From contig NC_092811.1 in the NCBI RefSeq assembly GCF_040954645.1, positions 82,717,063 to 82,781,062 of the forward strand: a stretch of DNA of 64,000 nt, in the 5' to 3' direction. The position numbers and the translations under genes are program-made. The notes beneath the pieces are model-generated. The model was not told the origin of the DNA, searched no databases, and saw nothing but the letters and a program-made list of their open reading frames with translations. Below, in pieces: positions 23,717 through 36,116 of this stretch (position 1 is the stretch's first letter; every line of letters begins with the position of its first letter). This stretch comes from Diabrotica undecimpunctata (taxonomy: Eukaryota; Arthropoda; Insecta; Coleoptera; Chrysomelidae).

Positions 23717-24911
23717 TGGACAAAGAAAAAAAAAGAAAAGTGAGCATTATTTCCTTGCTTCCAAAATATTTAACTTTTACATTTTTTTTTCGGATTTATT
23801 TCTTCTGAAAAATCTTCAGAATTACTACTTGAAATATATTGGTCTGTAATACATTCGATTTAGGAAAGTTTATAGCTGTTTCACTATAAACAGCAAAATT
23901 TTTTTAATATAACGCTTTATAACAGCCAGTATACCATATTCAGTGTAAAATCTTAATAATTCACTAGAAAACCTAAGTTTGGGCTGGGGGTGGGATATTT
24001 TTTGCTTTCATAGGGTTAATTGTTGATGTAGATAAGTGACATGGTTTATACAGTGAGGCGCAATTTTATTGTATTATTATTTAATTAACTTTTAGCTATA
24101 TCCCTAACTTCTGCCTCACAGTTGATATCAGTTCAAAGCTCGTTCCATCTTTTCCTCAATCACACCTGGATAACTATCAGTTTAAGCTCAAAAATATTAA
24201 TTTTATAATTGTTATAATTGTTATAATAATAATGTTATAATTTATAATTGTTATCATTAATTGAATAATAAATTGTCGCATCTTATTATTTTATGTATGG
24301 ACGAAAAGACTTAAAACGAATACTGTTCGTTTTAAATCTAGTTCAAGTAGTAAAAAAAGTAGAAAAAAGCAAGTAATAAGTAAAAAAAGCTGTAATAATA
24401 AATATTTCTATACTGTAAAACTAAATATTTGTGTAACTTGAAATTAGATAATAATAATACTTTAGACAAAAAGGAATTTATATTCATTAGCTGTAAAATA
24501 GGAAACATTTTAGAAGTCTCAGACGCTTTCTATTTACGCATCATGTCAATATTGATAAAAATTGAGTTTCCTCATAAGTTTGCAGTATCATTTGCCATAT
24601 ATAAGTGGTATGAAATATTTCTCAAACTTCCTCAAAGTAGACCTAAATAGAAACAGAAAGCTATTGTTTCGATGTTTTATTAGATTTTTATCTTCCAAAC
24701 ATGTAAACGAAAAGCATGGAACTGAGATATATTATGCTAGAAACGTAAAAGCAAATATCTCAGCAGGTAGTGCATTTGTTTGTTGCATATTACGTGAATT
24801 TAGTAAGTAAGCAATAGTTACAGATAGAACTGTGTGCGACATTAAATAAATTTTTTTAACGAAAATTTCTTAGAAAATAAAGAAATATTTAAAATATCAG
24901 TATGTTCGCGA
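23717..24911. other. AT-rich stretch, nothing recognised
   Basis: No ends, motifs or coding trace that I can name; the frames at 24429-24810 have no recognisable domain. Confidence 0.5.
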
Positions 24912-25700
24912 ATACGAAGTGTGACTATTAAGTAACGAGATTGGCAATAAAAATTTTTATTCTTTTTTATATTCGTTGTGACGGGTAGATCTATTAGACA
25001 CCATACTCAGTAAAACGCAAGTTTAATTTAAATAAAAATATATTCATTAAAATAACAAAAAAAAATTTACTTTTTCAAATAGGTAAAGAAAAAAAGACGA
25101 ATCCTCGTAAATAAAATCGACGGGCTACGGGGCAACGTCGGTGCCGGTAAATGGAAAACAGAAGTTAGCGGCATTTGGATAGGTAAGACAAAGAACGATC
25201 TTCACTAAATACCCAAAGACTGTGAGAATGGCCGATTAATACTTAACCTAGTCGAGAGGTGAGACGGGAAAGGAGGAAAAGGGCTTACTACACCATCCGG
25301 ATCGAACTCAGTTGTCGACGTTCTTCACGGTATTTTATATTGCATGCGTTGGCATGCATTGAAGGTGACATCGTTACAATGTTTACTTATTATAACCTTT
25401 AATATACAATTCTCCCAAATCCCTAAAATGTGAATCTTATATTATTCAGAACATTGCTCGATATCTTATTTTGTCGGGAATTCGGGAAAAGTGCCGCTTT
25501 CCCTTTCACAATGTTTGCTGACTCAATTATTATTCTTTCAGAAAATTTTCTCTTCAAAATCAGAGAAAAAGGCGGCACAAGATCTTGTGAATAAGGAAGA
25601 TGATCTAACACTGGTCTTATGTTCCTTACTAAAAACCATAGAAAGTATGAAATAAGCTGGTGCATCGTCTTGGTAGGTAAAAAATTTCATGAATATGAAA
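24912..25700 (-). pseudogene. mariner transposase relic and possible end
   Basis: On the minus strand, YQDDAPAYF near 25690-25660 corresponds to the second catalytic Asp box of mariner (DNAPAH), and HLPYSQDLVP near 25610-25580 to its third (PYSPDL). The C-terminal helix region follows to about 25423. At 24920-24950, GTGTGACTATTAAGTAACGAG resembles a mariner-type end. The DNA between (24960-25400) is not mariner-like to my eye. The rest of the transposase is lost. Confidence 0.6.
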
Positions 25701-26118
25701 AATACTCAATAAGTATTGCTTTAAAACTTAATTTGCTTGTTTGAGCTTTGGCACTACAGAAACGATAACCACTATCATCTAGATCTCCTGTTGCCCAGAT
25801 ACTATTCATGTAGCAGATATTTTTTACGGGCCAGGATTTTCCAGAATTTAATATCTGTTAAATTTAGGTATAGGAACTAGTTAATGAAACTTAAAGAACA
25901 GTTAAATTTTTCTCTAATAACGTCATAGCATATATGGCGATCAATTTAAGAAAGTTGAGAAATTTTTAATTACTCGTTATAAATCACCTTGCATATTCAA
26001 TATCATTTAATCTACAAAATGTTGAAGTTTTATAAAAATCACTTAAAAAATTATACTAAACAAAAATTCAACAATTTTGTTACTTATACAGGTAATACAG
26101 GTAATAAAGTTGTAGGAG
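25701..26118. other. AT-rich stretch, nothing recognised
   Basis: No feature seen before the palindromic-element copy that follows. Confidence 0.5.
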
Positions 26119-26192
26119 CTTCTTAATATTGTTCTGAAGCTATTTTCTTGTGGCATTTTAAAGTAATTACTATTCCCATTTAAATAGTAATT
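26119..26192 (+). mobile_element. Palindromic element, copy C, collapsed, with 12-bp target duplication
   Basis: It keeps the head (ATTGTTCTGAAGC to AAGTAATTAC) and only the outermost bases of the palindrome (CCCATTTAAATAGTAATT). AAGTTGTAGGAG flanks it at 26107-26118 and 26193-26204. The inner palindrome has been deleted, as expected when a hairpin is lost during replication. Confidence 0.8.
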
Positions 26193-27026
26193 AAGTTGTA
26201 GGAGGCTCGAAATATTTTAGATTAATTTATTTATTTATTTATTTTCAACGGGCTGTTGCCTAATAAGATTAATAATGTTTACAATGTATACAATAAAACA
26301 AAAAAAATTAAGTATAAATATCACAATAATAAAAGTATAAATATCACTTAGTATAATATAACTTAATCACGTTATTTAGTTTTACACATCAAAATGATGA
26401 TTACCTATTCCACAGCCACTTAAATATACACATGCCTGAGACCAGTAATGGATTGGGCCTTTGGTACAAAAAAATCTAGATCTGGGTGAATATTTGGCCA
26501 TCTTAGTGCTCGAGATTAAAAATTATATTATATGATATGATTATATAGATTATAATATTATTATGCATATAGATTATATGCATAGTTGGTTCTGTGAAGA
26601 GGAACATAAAAAGCTTGGTTTAAGCGTGTTCTACGTAGAGGTAAAACATGGGGGTGGTTTTACATGCAGACCAACCTGCTCAAGTAGCTCAGGACACAAG
26701 ACTGTAGAATTAATTATGCCATAAAGCTTCTTTGCATTTTTAATTAATCGTCGGTCGTACAATGAGAGAATACCAAGTTGGGTTTCAATTTGATCATAAT
26801 TTACTTGATTTAATTTAAAACGTATACCCTGTTGTTTCTTTTTTCATTTGAATTTCCATTAAAGGTTATTAGGGGGTTTTACAGATTTTACAGTTGTTAT
26901 TAAATATACTAATTACAAATTGCGTATTAAATTACAAATAATAAATTACCAAATTACAAAATGATACATATACTATAACTTAAATTTTGTGTAGTAAACG
27001 GGAATTTGATTGTATTTGATTTAAAT

Positions 27027-28020
27027 TTATTTAAGTTTATTAGCTTCTTCTGGTACGTTGTTGATGGTTCTTTCGTAGGAATAAAGAGGACATTCAATCA
27101 ATATATGTTGAACAGTTATTGGACATTCACAATAGGAATATTCAGGTAGTAGTTCTTTTGTTATGAGATGCTGGTGAGTTATCGCTGTATGTCCAATTCT
27201 TAGTCGGTTTATAATCACCTGTTGCTTTCTGTTTTCTGGAAATTGTAGTTTAGTGCCAATCCTAGTTTTAACGTTTTTAAAGTTAGCCTTATTTTAATTC
27301 CACATTTGTTGCCAATTTTTTACACAGTGCTATTTAATATTGAGCTGAATATCACTGAATGGAATTGTATTCATTATTTCAGTTTGCTCGTCAGTAGCAG
27401 CTTTCTTTGCTAATTCATCTACGTTTTCATTTCTTGCGATACCTGTATGTGTACCCAGAAAAATTTGACGTTCACGTGTCTGTTTTGTAGGTGATAAAAT
27501 GCTAATTGTATTTGTTGCAGGATAGCATGTACTGGATATATTTGCCTTAAGCTCTGAAGAACAGATAAAGAGTCAGTAATTATAAGAAAGTTTGAGCTTG
27601 CATGACTTACACATGTTTAATGCCTTTAAAATGCTGCAGAATTGAGGGATGCGAACTGCATATTCAAACTTTTCTAGAATAAAGGCCGCTGCATGTCCGT
27701 TTGCAGTTCTTGGCCGTGAGGGATATATCAGTAGTGGGAGAATTAATAGTCCAGGGAGGTATAGTTCGTTGTGTAGGATAAGAATGTGTCAGCTGCTCCA
27801 TGTCAAAACCATATCTCGTTAAACGTTTTTTAAGGGGTGCATATTTAATTTGTTGATGGCAATGAGTAGGTTGATATATTTTGTAAAGAAGTGAATAGTT
27901 TGTGTTATTAGGGTTGTAAAACAGCCTCGCGGCATAATTTAAAGAAATGTGTTGTCTTTATATTGATAGGGGGGGAATAAGTCTTAAACATGTGTTTTGT
28001 ATAGTGTCTAGTTTTTTAAG
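27027..28020 (-). pseudogene. Post-RT and RNase H/tail region (Jockey/I type)
   Basis: LKKLDTIQNTCLRLI at the start is the thumb-to-tail motif of RT. Fragments of an RNase H domain follow in changing frames (PPWTINSPTTDISLTAKN and on), then the tail with LRIGHTAITHQHLI and CECPITVQHILIECP at 27200-27080, a Cys-His motif shared by Jockey/I/R1 elements. Several frame changes. Confidence 0.65.
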
Positions 28021-28029
28021 AATATAATT

Positions 28030-28635
28030 ACTCACTTCTACTAATTTTCCCACTGCACTATTAGCGCATTTTAGTATAGTATTATTGAAATGATGAAGAG
28101 ATGAATCTACGCTATTTTCTAGAATAAAGTTTGTAAGATAATTATTTATTAGATCTCTATATAAGTCCCAGTTTGCTGAGTTTAATTTCCATTTTTAGTA
28201 AACAGGAATATTCGGTTGATCATGCCCAATGGTTTCAACTGTTAGAGGAAAATGATCGCTATTATATAGATAATCAAGACTATGTCAAGAAAAACGTAGT
28301 TAATGAGGGATCACACAACGAAATATCGATGAAAGAAAAAGTACTATTGTGGGAGCTAAAATGAGTAGATTTACCAGTATTCATTAATATTAGATTTTGA
28401 TTATCTATTAATTTCTGAAAAAGTCTACCATATTTTTCTGTTTTTATACTACCTCGTGTGATATTATGACAATTCAAGTCACCAAGTATTAGTTTGGGAG
28501 CAGGGATATCATCGATTAAGCGCTGTAAGTCTTCAAGTACATTTTCATTTGGATGAGGAAGGTAAATGTTACATATATTAATAGGTTTACAGTTGATATT
28601 GCATGATATAGATACAGCAACTGCTTTCAAATTAG
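28030..28635 (-). pseudogene. AP endonuclease domain, C-terminal part (Jockey/I type)
   Basis: The minus frame reads LKAVAVSISC, INICNIYLPHPNE, LILGDLNCHN, FSFIDISLCDPSL, then (past a stop) SDHFPLTVE. These are the late motifs of the exonuclease-endonuclease-phosphatase fold, including the GDLN and SDH boxes with Asp, Asn and His present. Its N-terminal portion is at 30800-30990 across the RTE-like insertion. The frame runs on about 60 codons past SDHFP and then joins post-RT sequence. Confidence 0.75.
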
Positions 28636-28689
28636 TGTTTAGGTGAGTTTTTCTTCTTCTTCTTCTTTATTGACCCTGTCCTTTCAGAA

Positions 28690-29747
28690 CGTTGGTTTCC
28701 ATCATAGCTATCTTAATTTTATTCACTGCCACCCTAAATAGCATGCTTGTATTAACACCATATCAATCTCTCAAGTTCTTCAACCATAAAGTTCTTCTTC
28801 GTCCTGGATTGCGTTTGCCTGCTATTTTTCCTTGCATGATATTTTGTAGCAACCTATATTTGGGACCTCTCATTACATGTCCGAAATACTCCAGCCTTCT
28901 CTGCTTGATGCTTCCTATGATCTCAGTAGTCTTGCTGAGACGTTCTAGTATTGTGGAGTTTCGAATCTTCTCCATCCAGGAAACTTAAAAATTCTTCTAT
29001 AGCACCACATTTCGAAAGCCTCAAGGCGATTCAGATCGATTCACAGTCCAGGACTCGACACCATAAAGTAAGACCGAGAACACGTAGCAGCGAAGTAGGC
29101 GGATCCTCAGTGCCAATTTTAGGTCTTTGTGTTACATAACACCTTGGACATTCTTCTAAAAGCCGCTCTAGCCTGCTCTATCCTAGATGTAATTTTGCCG
29201 TGACTTTCTGCGTTACATTTTAATAGCTGTCCAAGAAAAAGGATTTTATCAACTTGCTCAAGTTTGGTATTATTTACATATATAGACGGTTTTTTATACT
29301 GTTTTTTACTTATTACGAGTATTTTGGTTTTGCGTATGTTCAGATCCAGACCTACCTCCCTACAACTCTCAACAACACTATCAAGTAGTGTTTGCAGATC
29401 TTCTTGACTAGAAGCTAGGAGTACTGGGAGGACTTCACCGTTCACAAGTATTCCTTCTTGTTTTTCAAAAAATGCTTTTCTGAAAATTCTTTCGGAGTAA
29501 ACGTTGAAAAGCAGGGGTGATAAGAGGCATCCCTGCCGTACTCCTCTTTTAATAATAATTTAATATTAAGAGCCTGTGATTGTATGGCTTTTATAACATC
29601 AGAGCGTGTTATTAGGGGTCCGTCGCAGTTAGTAATATCGGGAGGTGAACTACTCCTATTGTCTTCGAATAGGTTCGTGACGTAATTTTCCCATTCTTTA
29701 AGTTTGTCCTCTACTTTAAATATTACTTTACTATGTTCATTGTTCAT
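28690..29747 (-). pseudogene. RTE-like RT with internal deletion, and C-terminal tail
   Basis: 29747-29442 reads the pre-RT linker (LKEWENYVTNLFED, ITRSDVIKAI) and jumps straight into QSQALNIK, the segment just before the GVRQGC box, so about 130 codons of RT palm are missing compared with the copy at 51980. Then VNGEVLPVLLASSQEDLQ, LDLNIRKTKILVIS and FRRMSKVL to 29119, and the tail MEKIRNSTILERLSKTTEII and GHVMRGPKYRLLQNIM at 28975-28763. Non-functional. Confidence 0.75.
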
Positions 29748-30035
29748 CCTGTAGCAATGCAGTTTGTTTTTTATTGAAGATACCAGCCGCTTCCTTCACT
29801 TTTTTATACATGTTAAACGTGCCGTATCTGTTTTCATGTTATTCAATGTGATGACACTGTTTGGCTAGATGTTGACTCTTTGCTTCTCGTATTTTACGTC
29901 GATTTTCAAGACTTCTTTTTGATCACCTTTTTTAATTTTAATTAGGTTACAGCTACTATATGATTGCGATCAGACCCAATGTCAGCACCTGGATAAGTTT
30001 TAACTGATTTGATGCAGTTTCTAAATCGATTTTTA

Positions 30036-30566
30036 TTAGAATGAAGTCGATTTGGTTCTTAATAATTTTGTCCTCTGATTCTGCTTTTGACTTCCAGGTG
30101 TTGAGTCTTTTCGGTGGTAGTTTAAAGTGAGTATTCGATATAATGAAATCGTGTTCTTGCAGAACTGGTCATCCAGGTCAACTGGTTGTCGATCTCCACG
30201 TTCGTTTCTGTTTCTCAAGCCATAATCCCCCACAATGTTCAAAAAGCGTCCTTTGCCGACTTTAGCGTTAAAATTTCGGAGGACTATGATATTTTCTGCT
30301 TCTTTGACAAGATCTAGGGCACCAGTAAGATCTTTGCAAAATGCTTCTAATTTATCTTCATCACTGAATGATGTTGGGGCATAGACCTGAATTACATTGG
30401 TAATGAACGACTTTGAACTAAATTTCACTAGCATTACTCTGTTAGATATGGGGATATAAGTTAATACTGATTGTGCTAAATGTTTTGCTACTACGATTGC
30501 AACTCCATTATAGTGATTGGCATCGGTATTTCCGGCATGGCACACCTGATATCCATCTACGTCACA
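30036..30566 (-). pseudogene. RTE-like AP endonuclease domain
   Basis: The frame holds VDGYQVCHAGN, GVAIVVAKHLAQSVLTYIP, NVIQVYAPTSFSDEDKL, the NFNAKVG box where the family has GDFNAKVG (the Asp-bearing residue is altered to an RNFN context), and DYGLRNRNERG. The C-terminal SDH box is not seen before the frame ends at 30036. The N-terminus is missing as well. Confidence 0.75.
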
Positions 30567-30745
30567 TACATAGGAGTGCCAAGAGGCCTTTAATGCAGTA
30601 GTTCTCCTTTGCTTTCTGCATCCCTATGCCGTTGACTAATTTATAGTTTTATAGTTCTTCCGCCTTCGGAATCAATTTCTCAATTCCAGGACAAAAGAGT
30701 GCCCTGCCACTTACCAACTCGTCCGCCCGAAGCCGTTGGTCAGTA

Positions 30746-30795
30746 AGTGGGGATTGCTTATACCGGCAATCACTCGGTATAAGCAATCCCCCACT
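30746..30795. repeat. Strong hairpin, 19-20 bp stems
   Basis: AGTGGGGATTGCTTATACC (30746-30764) pairs with 30776-30795 across an 11-base loop, with one bulged G. It lies at the 5' side of the RTE-like insertion. Origin unknown. Confidence 0.75.
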
Positions 30796-30799
30796 TTTT

Positions 30800-30990
30800 T
30801 TTCTTGCCTCTACACAATTTTTTACGAAAATACATACTCCGCCGCTGGCTTGTTCTGTGTCGCGATTTTTGAGAAAGCTAGTAAAGTTTTTAATATGTAA
30901 GTTTTTAGTTTTAAGATGTGTTTCCTATAAACAGATTACTAGGGGAGACAATTATTTTATTAAAATATTAAGAGAGTTTACGTTGTTGTA
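30800..30990 (-). pseudogene. AP endonuclease N-terminus of the Jockey/I-type element
   Basis: TFILQWNLNGYYNNVNSL near 31020-30965 followed by ETHLKTKNLHIKNFTSF and GGVCIFVKN to about 30815. The ILQWN and ETHL boxes carry the first catalytic residues of the fold. It follows ORF1 at once and is continued at 28635 after the RTE-like insertion. Confidence 0.7.
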
Positions 30991-30999
30991 ATATCCGTT

Positions 31000-32040
31000 T
31001 AGGTTCCATTGTAAAATAAATGTATTAGCCATTTTGGGTACCTGACTGAGAAACAGAGATATCACTTTCTATATCCGATGAGGAATCAGTGATATTGAGT
31101 TGCAATCTTTTTCTTAGCCTTGTTAGTTTGGATTTTATACCGCGGTCTAAAATATGATCATGTGCAAATAATAGAATATCTTTAAATGATATCATATTCG
31201 TTGTGTAGTTTTCTACCATGGAGTTAGGGTATTTTGAGTTTAAGGCATTCTGTATCGCATCACAAATAATATTAAAATCAAGAGGAAATTTCTGGACTTA
31301 GACTCAAATTTATTTTTAATAATCTCCAACTTTTTAATAATATCAGAGGGTGAGGCTTTCTGGCGTTTCATTATATGTTTAGGTTTTGCAAAAGAAATTG
31401 TGGCAGTTGATGTTTCTTGTATATCAGGTGAGGTAGATATCAGTTTTTGGTTGTGTGGGGGGGTACTTCAGTAGTTAATGGAGGAAAATTTGTTTCATTT
31501 GTTTTTTCTGTGGACAAAGTGTGTTTTTCCAATGATGGTTGATCAGATACTAAGGTTTCAGTGTTAAGAATTTGAACGTTAGTATGGTCGGTATCCATTA
31601 GGGGAGGTTGTTGTGGAATTACATTCTCTGGTTGATATGGGCTATTTATGTTGAGGGTTGTCCTTTTGTTGCACACTTAGTGCAATTTAAGTTATCGAGG
31701 GTAAAATATATACGGTAGTTGGTGTTGTCATAGTAAATTGTAACAAAGTCTGGGAAGGATGGTATCATTAGGAGTAACAAATACTTGGCTGCGAAAGCTT
31801 AAAACATGCCTACATTCGGCATGCCTACTTTCAAAAAAGTTATTCTAGATACTGTTTGAAGTCCCAGCTTTTTCAGTTTATCTTCTATTAAAGTGTTTAG
31901 GACGGTAGGGCAGACATTAGAAATGACGAGTCTTGTGACTGGGGTGAATAATCCTCTAGTTTTGATTTTTATATTGTTCAATATTAGTGAATTATGTATT
32001 TGCAGTAAGTAATCCATGACATAAGTACTGGTGAGGTAAA
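31000..32040 (-). pseudogene. ORF1 (gag-like) of the Jockey/I-type element
   Basis: From 32040 the minus frame reads a Jockey-type ORF1 core: LFTPVTRLVISNVCPTVLNT, SRITFLKVG, then (frame changed) QVFVTP, YYDNTNYRIYFT and CTKCATKGQP. A Pro/Ser/Thr-rich linker (31676-31440) follows, then a C-terminal segment (31219-31025) with TRLRKRLQLNITDSSSDIES. It probably binds element RNA, as ORF1 proteins do. The N-terminus is cut off at about 32040 where the gypsy LTR begins; at least two frame changes. Confidence 0.7.
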
Positions 32041-32297
32041 TACATACTGTATTACTTGACCTACGAATTACGATACATTAACCCCGATTGTCAGCGGTAT
32101 TGTAGTTCAATAGTCCAGCCGATCAGCAGTTTCGACACATATTGCAGACAGGTCGTCATCAATTAATTTCTTATAATACTGTAAATTTTTATTTCAAAGT
32201 CAGTTGTAATTATATTAAATAAAGTGCTGTTACTTTGTCAGTTGTACCTTTAAAAGGGCCTTTTTAAAAAGTACTTTCGGCAGTGACAACCCTTAAG
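32035..32297 (+). repeat. Partial 5' LTR of errantivirus-like element
   Basis: About 260 bp between the truncated ORF1 and the primer site; it contains AATAAA near 32218. With no second LTR its left boundary is uncertain. Confidence 0.5.
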
Positions 32298-32314
32298 TGG
32301 CGCATTCAGTGGAT
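32298..32314 (+). other. Primer-binding site (TGGCGC type)
   Basis: TGGCGCATTCAGTGGA follows CCTTAAG, as in errantiviruses, whose primer sites begin TGGCGC. Confidence 0.6.
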
Positions 32315-32315
32315 T

Positions 32316-33780
32316 AATGGAAGAGTCTCCAGAAGATCATCGTCGTTTTCAAATGTTTACCGCTACCGAACCCAAATCCAGGAAAACTGCAGCTGTTTAA
32401 CCCACGGATTCCAGGCAAATTGGCACAGAAACATATTTATGAAGAAAGCTGAAAAGAAACTTAAAGAAGAAAAGAAACTTGTACCTAAAAGGAATGCATC
32501 CAAGCATCATCCTATTACTGTAAGCAAATTTCATCTTATTTCTAATTCTAATATCAATTCACAAGTATCATCATCTAGTGAAAATATTAAACCAGATTTA
32601 CATTTAGTTGATAATAATCATATTTTTAAGTCCACAAATTTGTTTGAAATACCTTCCATAATTATTACACCAGCATCCATTTTAAATAATTCTAATATGG
32701 CACCCATTTTTGATGTTAATAAAGACCTTTCTATCGTACCAGAGTACGACGGCAATCCAAATGAACTCCACAATTTTATTGATGTTATTTCCATGCTTCT
32801 AAACCATTTCTGGGATCATACAAATCCCGAAAATTTTCAAAATCACATGCTTATTCGAGGAATTATGAACAAAATTAAACGAAGAGCCCGAGAAATTATT
32901 TCTGTATACGGCTGTAAAGACTGGCCGTCAATAAAACCAATTCTTGTCCAAAATTTTGCAGACCAACGTAACGAAAACTCATTAACTAGAGATTTAGTTA
33001 ATCTTCATCAAGCTCCAAACGAAAACTCTCATCAATTTCACGAAAAAGTTATGAGTCTTTTAAATACTATTTCAAATCATATTGAATTACACACAGAAAA
33101 CAAGGAAGTTAAAAATAGTAAAAAAGAATTTTTCCAACAACAAGCTCTAACCACATTTGTGGCAGCCCTAAGAGAACCCCTAGGATCAACAATTAGATCC
33201 ATGAGACCACCAAATCTCTTGCTATCCAATATATTCAGGAAGAAAATAACATTAGATATCTCCAAAAAACTCATAATTATTCCTTACCATCTTCTAATAA
33301 ACCATGCGACTTTACAAACACAGAGATCCAATTTAACTCATACACCTGCTCCTACACGATGGAAACCTGAGGTGCCCAAGCCCCAATGGCCACAGCCATT
33401 CTTTAGACCAAATCAAATGCCTGTGCAACAACAATCATTCAACAATAGTCCAAGAGGGACATTTTAACCCCCTAGATTCCAACAAAATCATCAAATCACT
33501 CCATATGCATAAAATTCTAGGGCTAATCAACCCAATTTTCATAAACCAGTTCCATCTCTATCATATAAGCCAACACCTATAAGCGTATCTACACGCCAAA
33601 CCGGCTTTAATAGACCCCAATCTCAAAGAAACTTCTGCTTTCAACAAACAGCCAGCCCCCGATTCACCGTAGAAGAACTTTTTAATATCGAACAAGAGGA
33701 AAATAATTACGATGAAGGTATAGACAATGACACATACCCATATTACACTTATTAGGAGCAAGAAAGCCAAGAATATGAGG
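32316..33780 (+). pseudogene. gag region of errantivirus-like element
   Basis: An ATG at 32316 opens the usual N-terminus but stops after 27 codons; the long frame around it (to 33467) carries the rest. Its lysine-rich segment (AEKKLKEEKKLVPKRN) is followed by a capsid-like core near 32700-33250 with IVPEYDGNPNELHNFIDV and WPSIKPILVQNFADQRNE. After the stop at 33467, acidic and Asn-rich sequence leads to the protease. At least two breaks. Confidence 0.7.
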
Positions 33781-33832
33781 AAGATGTAAATTTTCAAACG
33801 TTTCAAGACGAAAAAGAAGAAACGTAGTAGAA

Positions 33833-34781
33833 TTGCATTCCTATGCCGACAAAAGAGAGCTTCCTTACATTAAAATTCAAAATCTCCCTCTTAAACTTCT
33901 TATTGATACAGGAGCCACTAAATCTTTCCTTAATCCTGATATAGCCAATAAATTCTACAAGAATAATATTAAATATGAACCATTTATCGTTACATCAATT
34001 TTTCAGAATCATTCACAAGATTATTGTGTAGAAATTCGAATTTTTCCCGAATTTAACTCCGATTTTAACCTAAAATTTTATCTTTTAAATTTCACAAGAC
34101 ATTTGACGGTCTATCGGCCTCGATAATCTTAAACTTCTAAAAGCAAATCTTAATTTTACCCAAGGTACTCTTACTACAGAGCATTCTATTCTTTCTATTA
34201 ATTACTATGTCACAAACAAAGCCCAATTATATACAGTCCAGCTAGAGCCCCAATCAATTACCCAAGTCCGCTTGCCAGTAAAGGAAACATCAGGTACTAT
34301 CGTCATCCCAAGACAAGAAGTCGAAGGTGCCATCCTAAGAGAAACTCTCACCGTTGCCTGTAATCAACTCGCCTGGACCGAGCTAGTCAATAACACCGAT
34401 GAATACATCCAAGTAGCATTAACTGATCCCATCAAAAGTCAACCCATAAATCTCGAGGACTATCATATATATACGTCAGATATCATACCTACCGAAGACA
34501 GTAATCTAAGAGATGTCGATCCTCTCCTTAGAACCGATCATCTTAATACCGAAGAAGAATCTCACCTAAGACGACTGTGCAGGAAGTTTGCAGAAATATT
34601 TCATCATCCAGACGATCCTTTAACATTTACTAACCAAATAAAGCACCATATACGAACCAAAGACAAAGTTCCAGTTTATACCAAGTCATATCGGTATCCA
34701 CACATCCATGAAGAAGAAGTACGTAAGCAGATCACTTCGATGCTTGATCAAGGAATTATCAGACCGAATCAATCACCCTGA
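33833..34781 (+). pseudogene. Protease and RT N-terminal part of errantivirus-like pol
   Basis: LKLLIDTGATKSFLNP holds the protease Asp (DTGA at 33905-33916). A frame change occurs near 34110. The next stretch (to 34779) leads into RT with NQIKHHIRTKDKVPVYTKSY and EEVRKQITSMLDQGIIRP. A TGA at 34779-34781 interrupts pol, and a second TGA lies at 34929-34931. Confidence 0.8.
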
Positions 34782-36116
34782 TCATCTCCAATCTGGATCG
34801 TTCCAAAGAAACCAGATGTCTCAGGAAAAATTAAATGGAGAATAGTTGTCGACTACCGGAAGGTGAACGAGAAAACCATCGATGACCGATATCCAATTCC
34901 AAATATAACAGACATTCTGGACAAACTATGACGCTGTCAATACTTCTCAACTCTAGATCTAGCCAGCGGATTGCATCAAATTGAAATGGCCGAAAAAGAT
35001 ATCCAGAAGACTGCATTTAACGTTGAAAATGGCCACTATGAATACATGAGAATGCCGTTCGGACTCAAAAATGCACCCTCAACATTCCAGAGAGTAATGG
35101 AGAACATACTAAAAGGACTAATAGGAGAAATATGTTTGGTCTACATGGACGACATTATTGTATTTTCAACCTCTCTTCAAGAACACATGGTAAATCTTAA
35201 GAAAATTTTTGAAAGATTAAGAGAAACAAGATTTAAGATACAAGTTGACAAATGTAAATTCCTTAAGAAAGAAGTCGATTTTCTAGGCCACGTCGTAACC
35301 AGCGAGGGAATTAAACCAAACCCGACTAAGATTAGAGCCATTATAGACTATCCTGTACCAAAAACAGCAAAGGAAATTCGAGGATTTTTAGGATTACTTG
35401 GTTACTATAGAAAATTCATAAAGGACTTTGCCAAAATTACAAAACCACTTACCATATGTCTTAAAAAGGATGCAAAAATTGAACACACCGAAGAATTCTT
35501 AAACTGTATCAAAACCTGTAAAAGCTTATTGATTAATGAACCACTTCTGCAATATCCAGACTTCACTAAACCCTTCAACCTTACGACTGATGCAAGCAAC
35601 TTCGCTATAGGAGCCATCCTATCACAAGTTCCAATAGGAAACGATAAACCTATCGCCTATGCATCCAGAACTTTAAATGAAACTGAACTGAAATATTCGA
35701 CTATCGAAAAGGAGATGTTAGCAATTGTGTGGGCTACTAAATACTTCCGCCCATACCTTTTCGGACGAAAATTCAAAATTTTATCTGACCATCGACCACT
35801 ACAATGGCTATTTTCACTTAAAGACCCAAACTCAAAGCTTGTCAGATGGAGATTAAAGCTGGAGGAATTTGATTACGAAGTAATATATAAAAAAGGCAAA
35901 TCCAACACCAATGCAGGTGCTTTATCCCGTGTCGAAATTCACACGAAAGAATTAAACAGTGTAGACGAGAATATGGAAGAAATAATGAAACTCCTCTCAA
36001 AAGATGGCGATGATATCTCTATGATTAATCACCCCAGTTTCTTATCCGATCTAGAAGAATTTTTAACCGACCGAGCCGAAGAGTCTCAACAAATTTTGAA
36101 TCCGTCAACCCCTTGA
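34782..36116 (+). pseudogene. RT palm and RNase H of errantivirus-like pol
   Basis: [16 protein letters not shown] and [13 protein letters not shown] start the palm; a TGA at 34929-34931 breaks it. From 34971 the frame is open: [28 protein letters not shown] (YMDD at 35142-35153), [16 protein letters not shown], then RNase H with [16 protein letters not shown] and [14 protein letters not shown]. It ends at a TGA at 36114-36116; pol residues continue after it in frame. Confidence 0.88.

Larger units (their letters stand above)
26230..28637 (-). mobile_element. Jockey/I-type element with RNase H, 3' part
   Basis: Downstream portion of the element whose ORF1 is at 31000-32040, separated from it by an RTE-like insertion. 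It holds endonuclease (28635-28030), then sequence past the RT directly (28020-27027), then a 3' UTR ending in a (TTTA)n tract near 26230. The RT palm is missing, so the element had already lost it or suffered an internal deletion near 28020. Confidence 0.7.
28640..30600 (-). mobile_element. RTE-like non-LTR element inserted in the Jockey/I-type element
   Basis: Reads on the minus strand from a partial endonuclease (30566-30036) through RT-linker, RT remnants and tail (29747-28690) to a (GAA)n-type tail at 28640-28665. It interrupts the endonuclease of the Jockey/I-type element (pieces at 30800-30990 and 28030-28635). The same family occurs on the plus strand at 51945-53065. Confidence 0.75.

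Noticed and set aside
24429..24810. Two overlapping open frames of 73-82 codons
   Set aside because: Low-complexity, AT-driven, without family resemblance.
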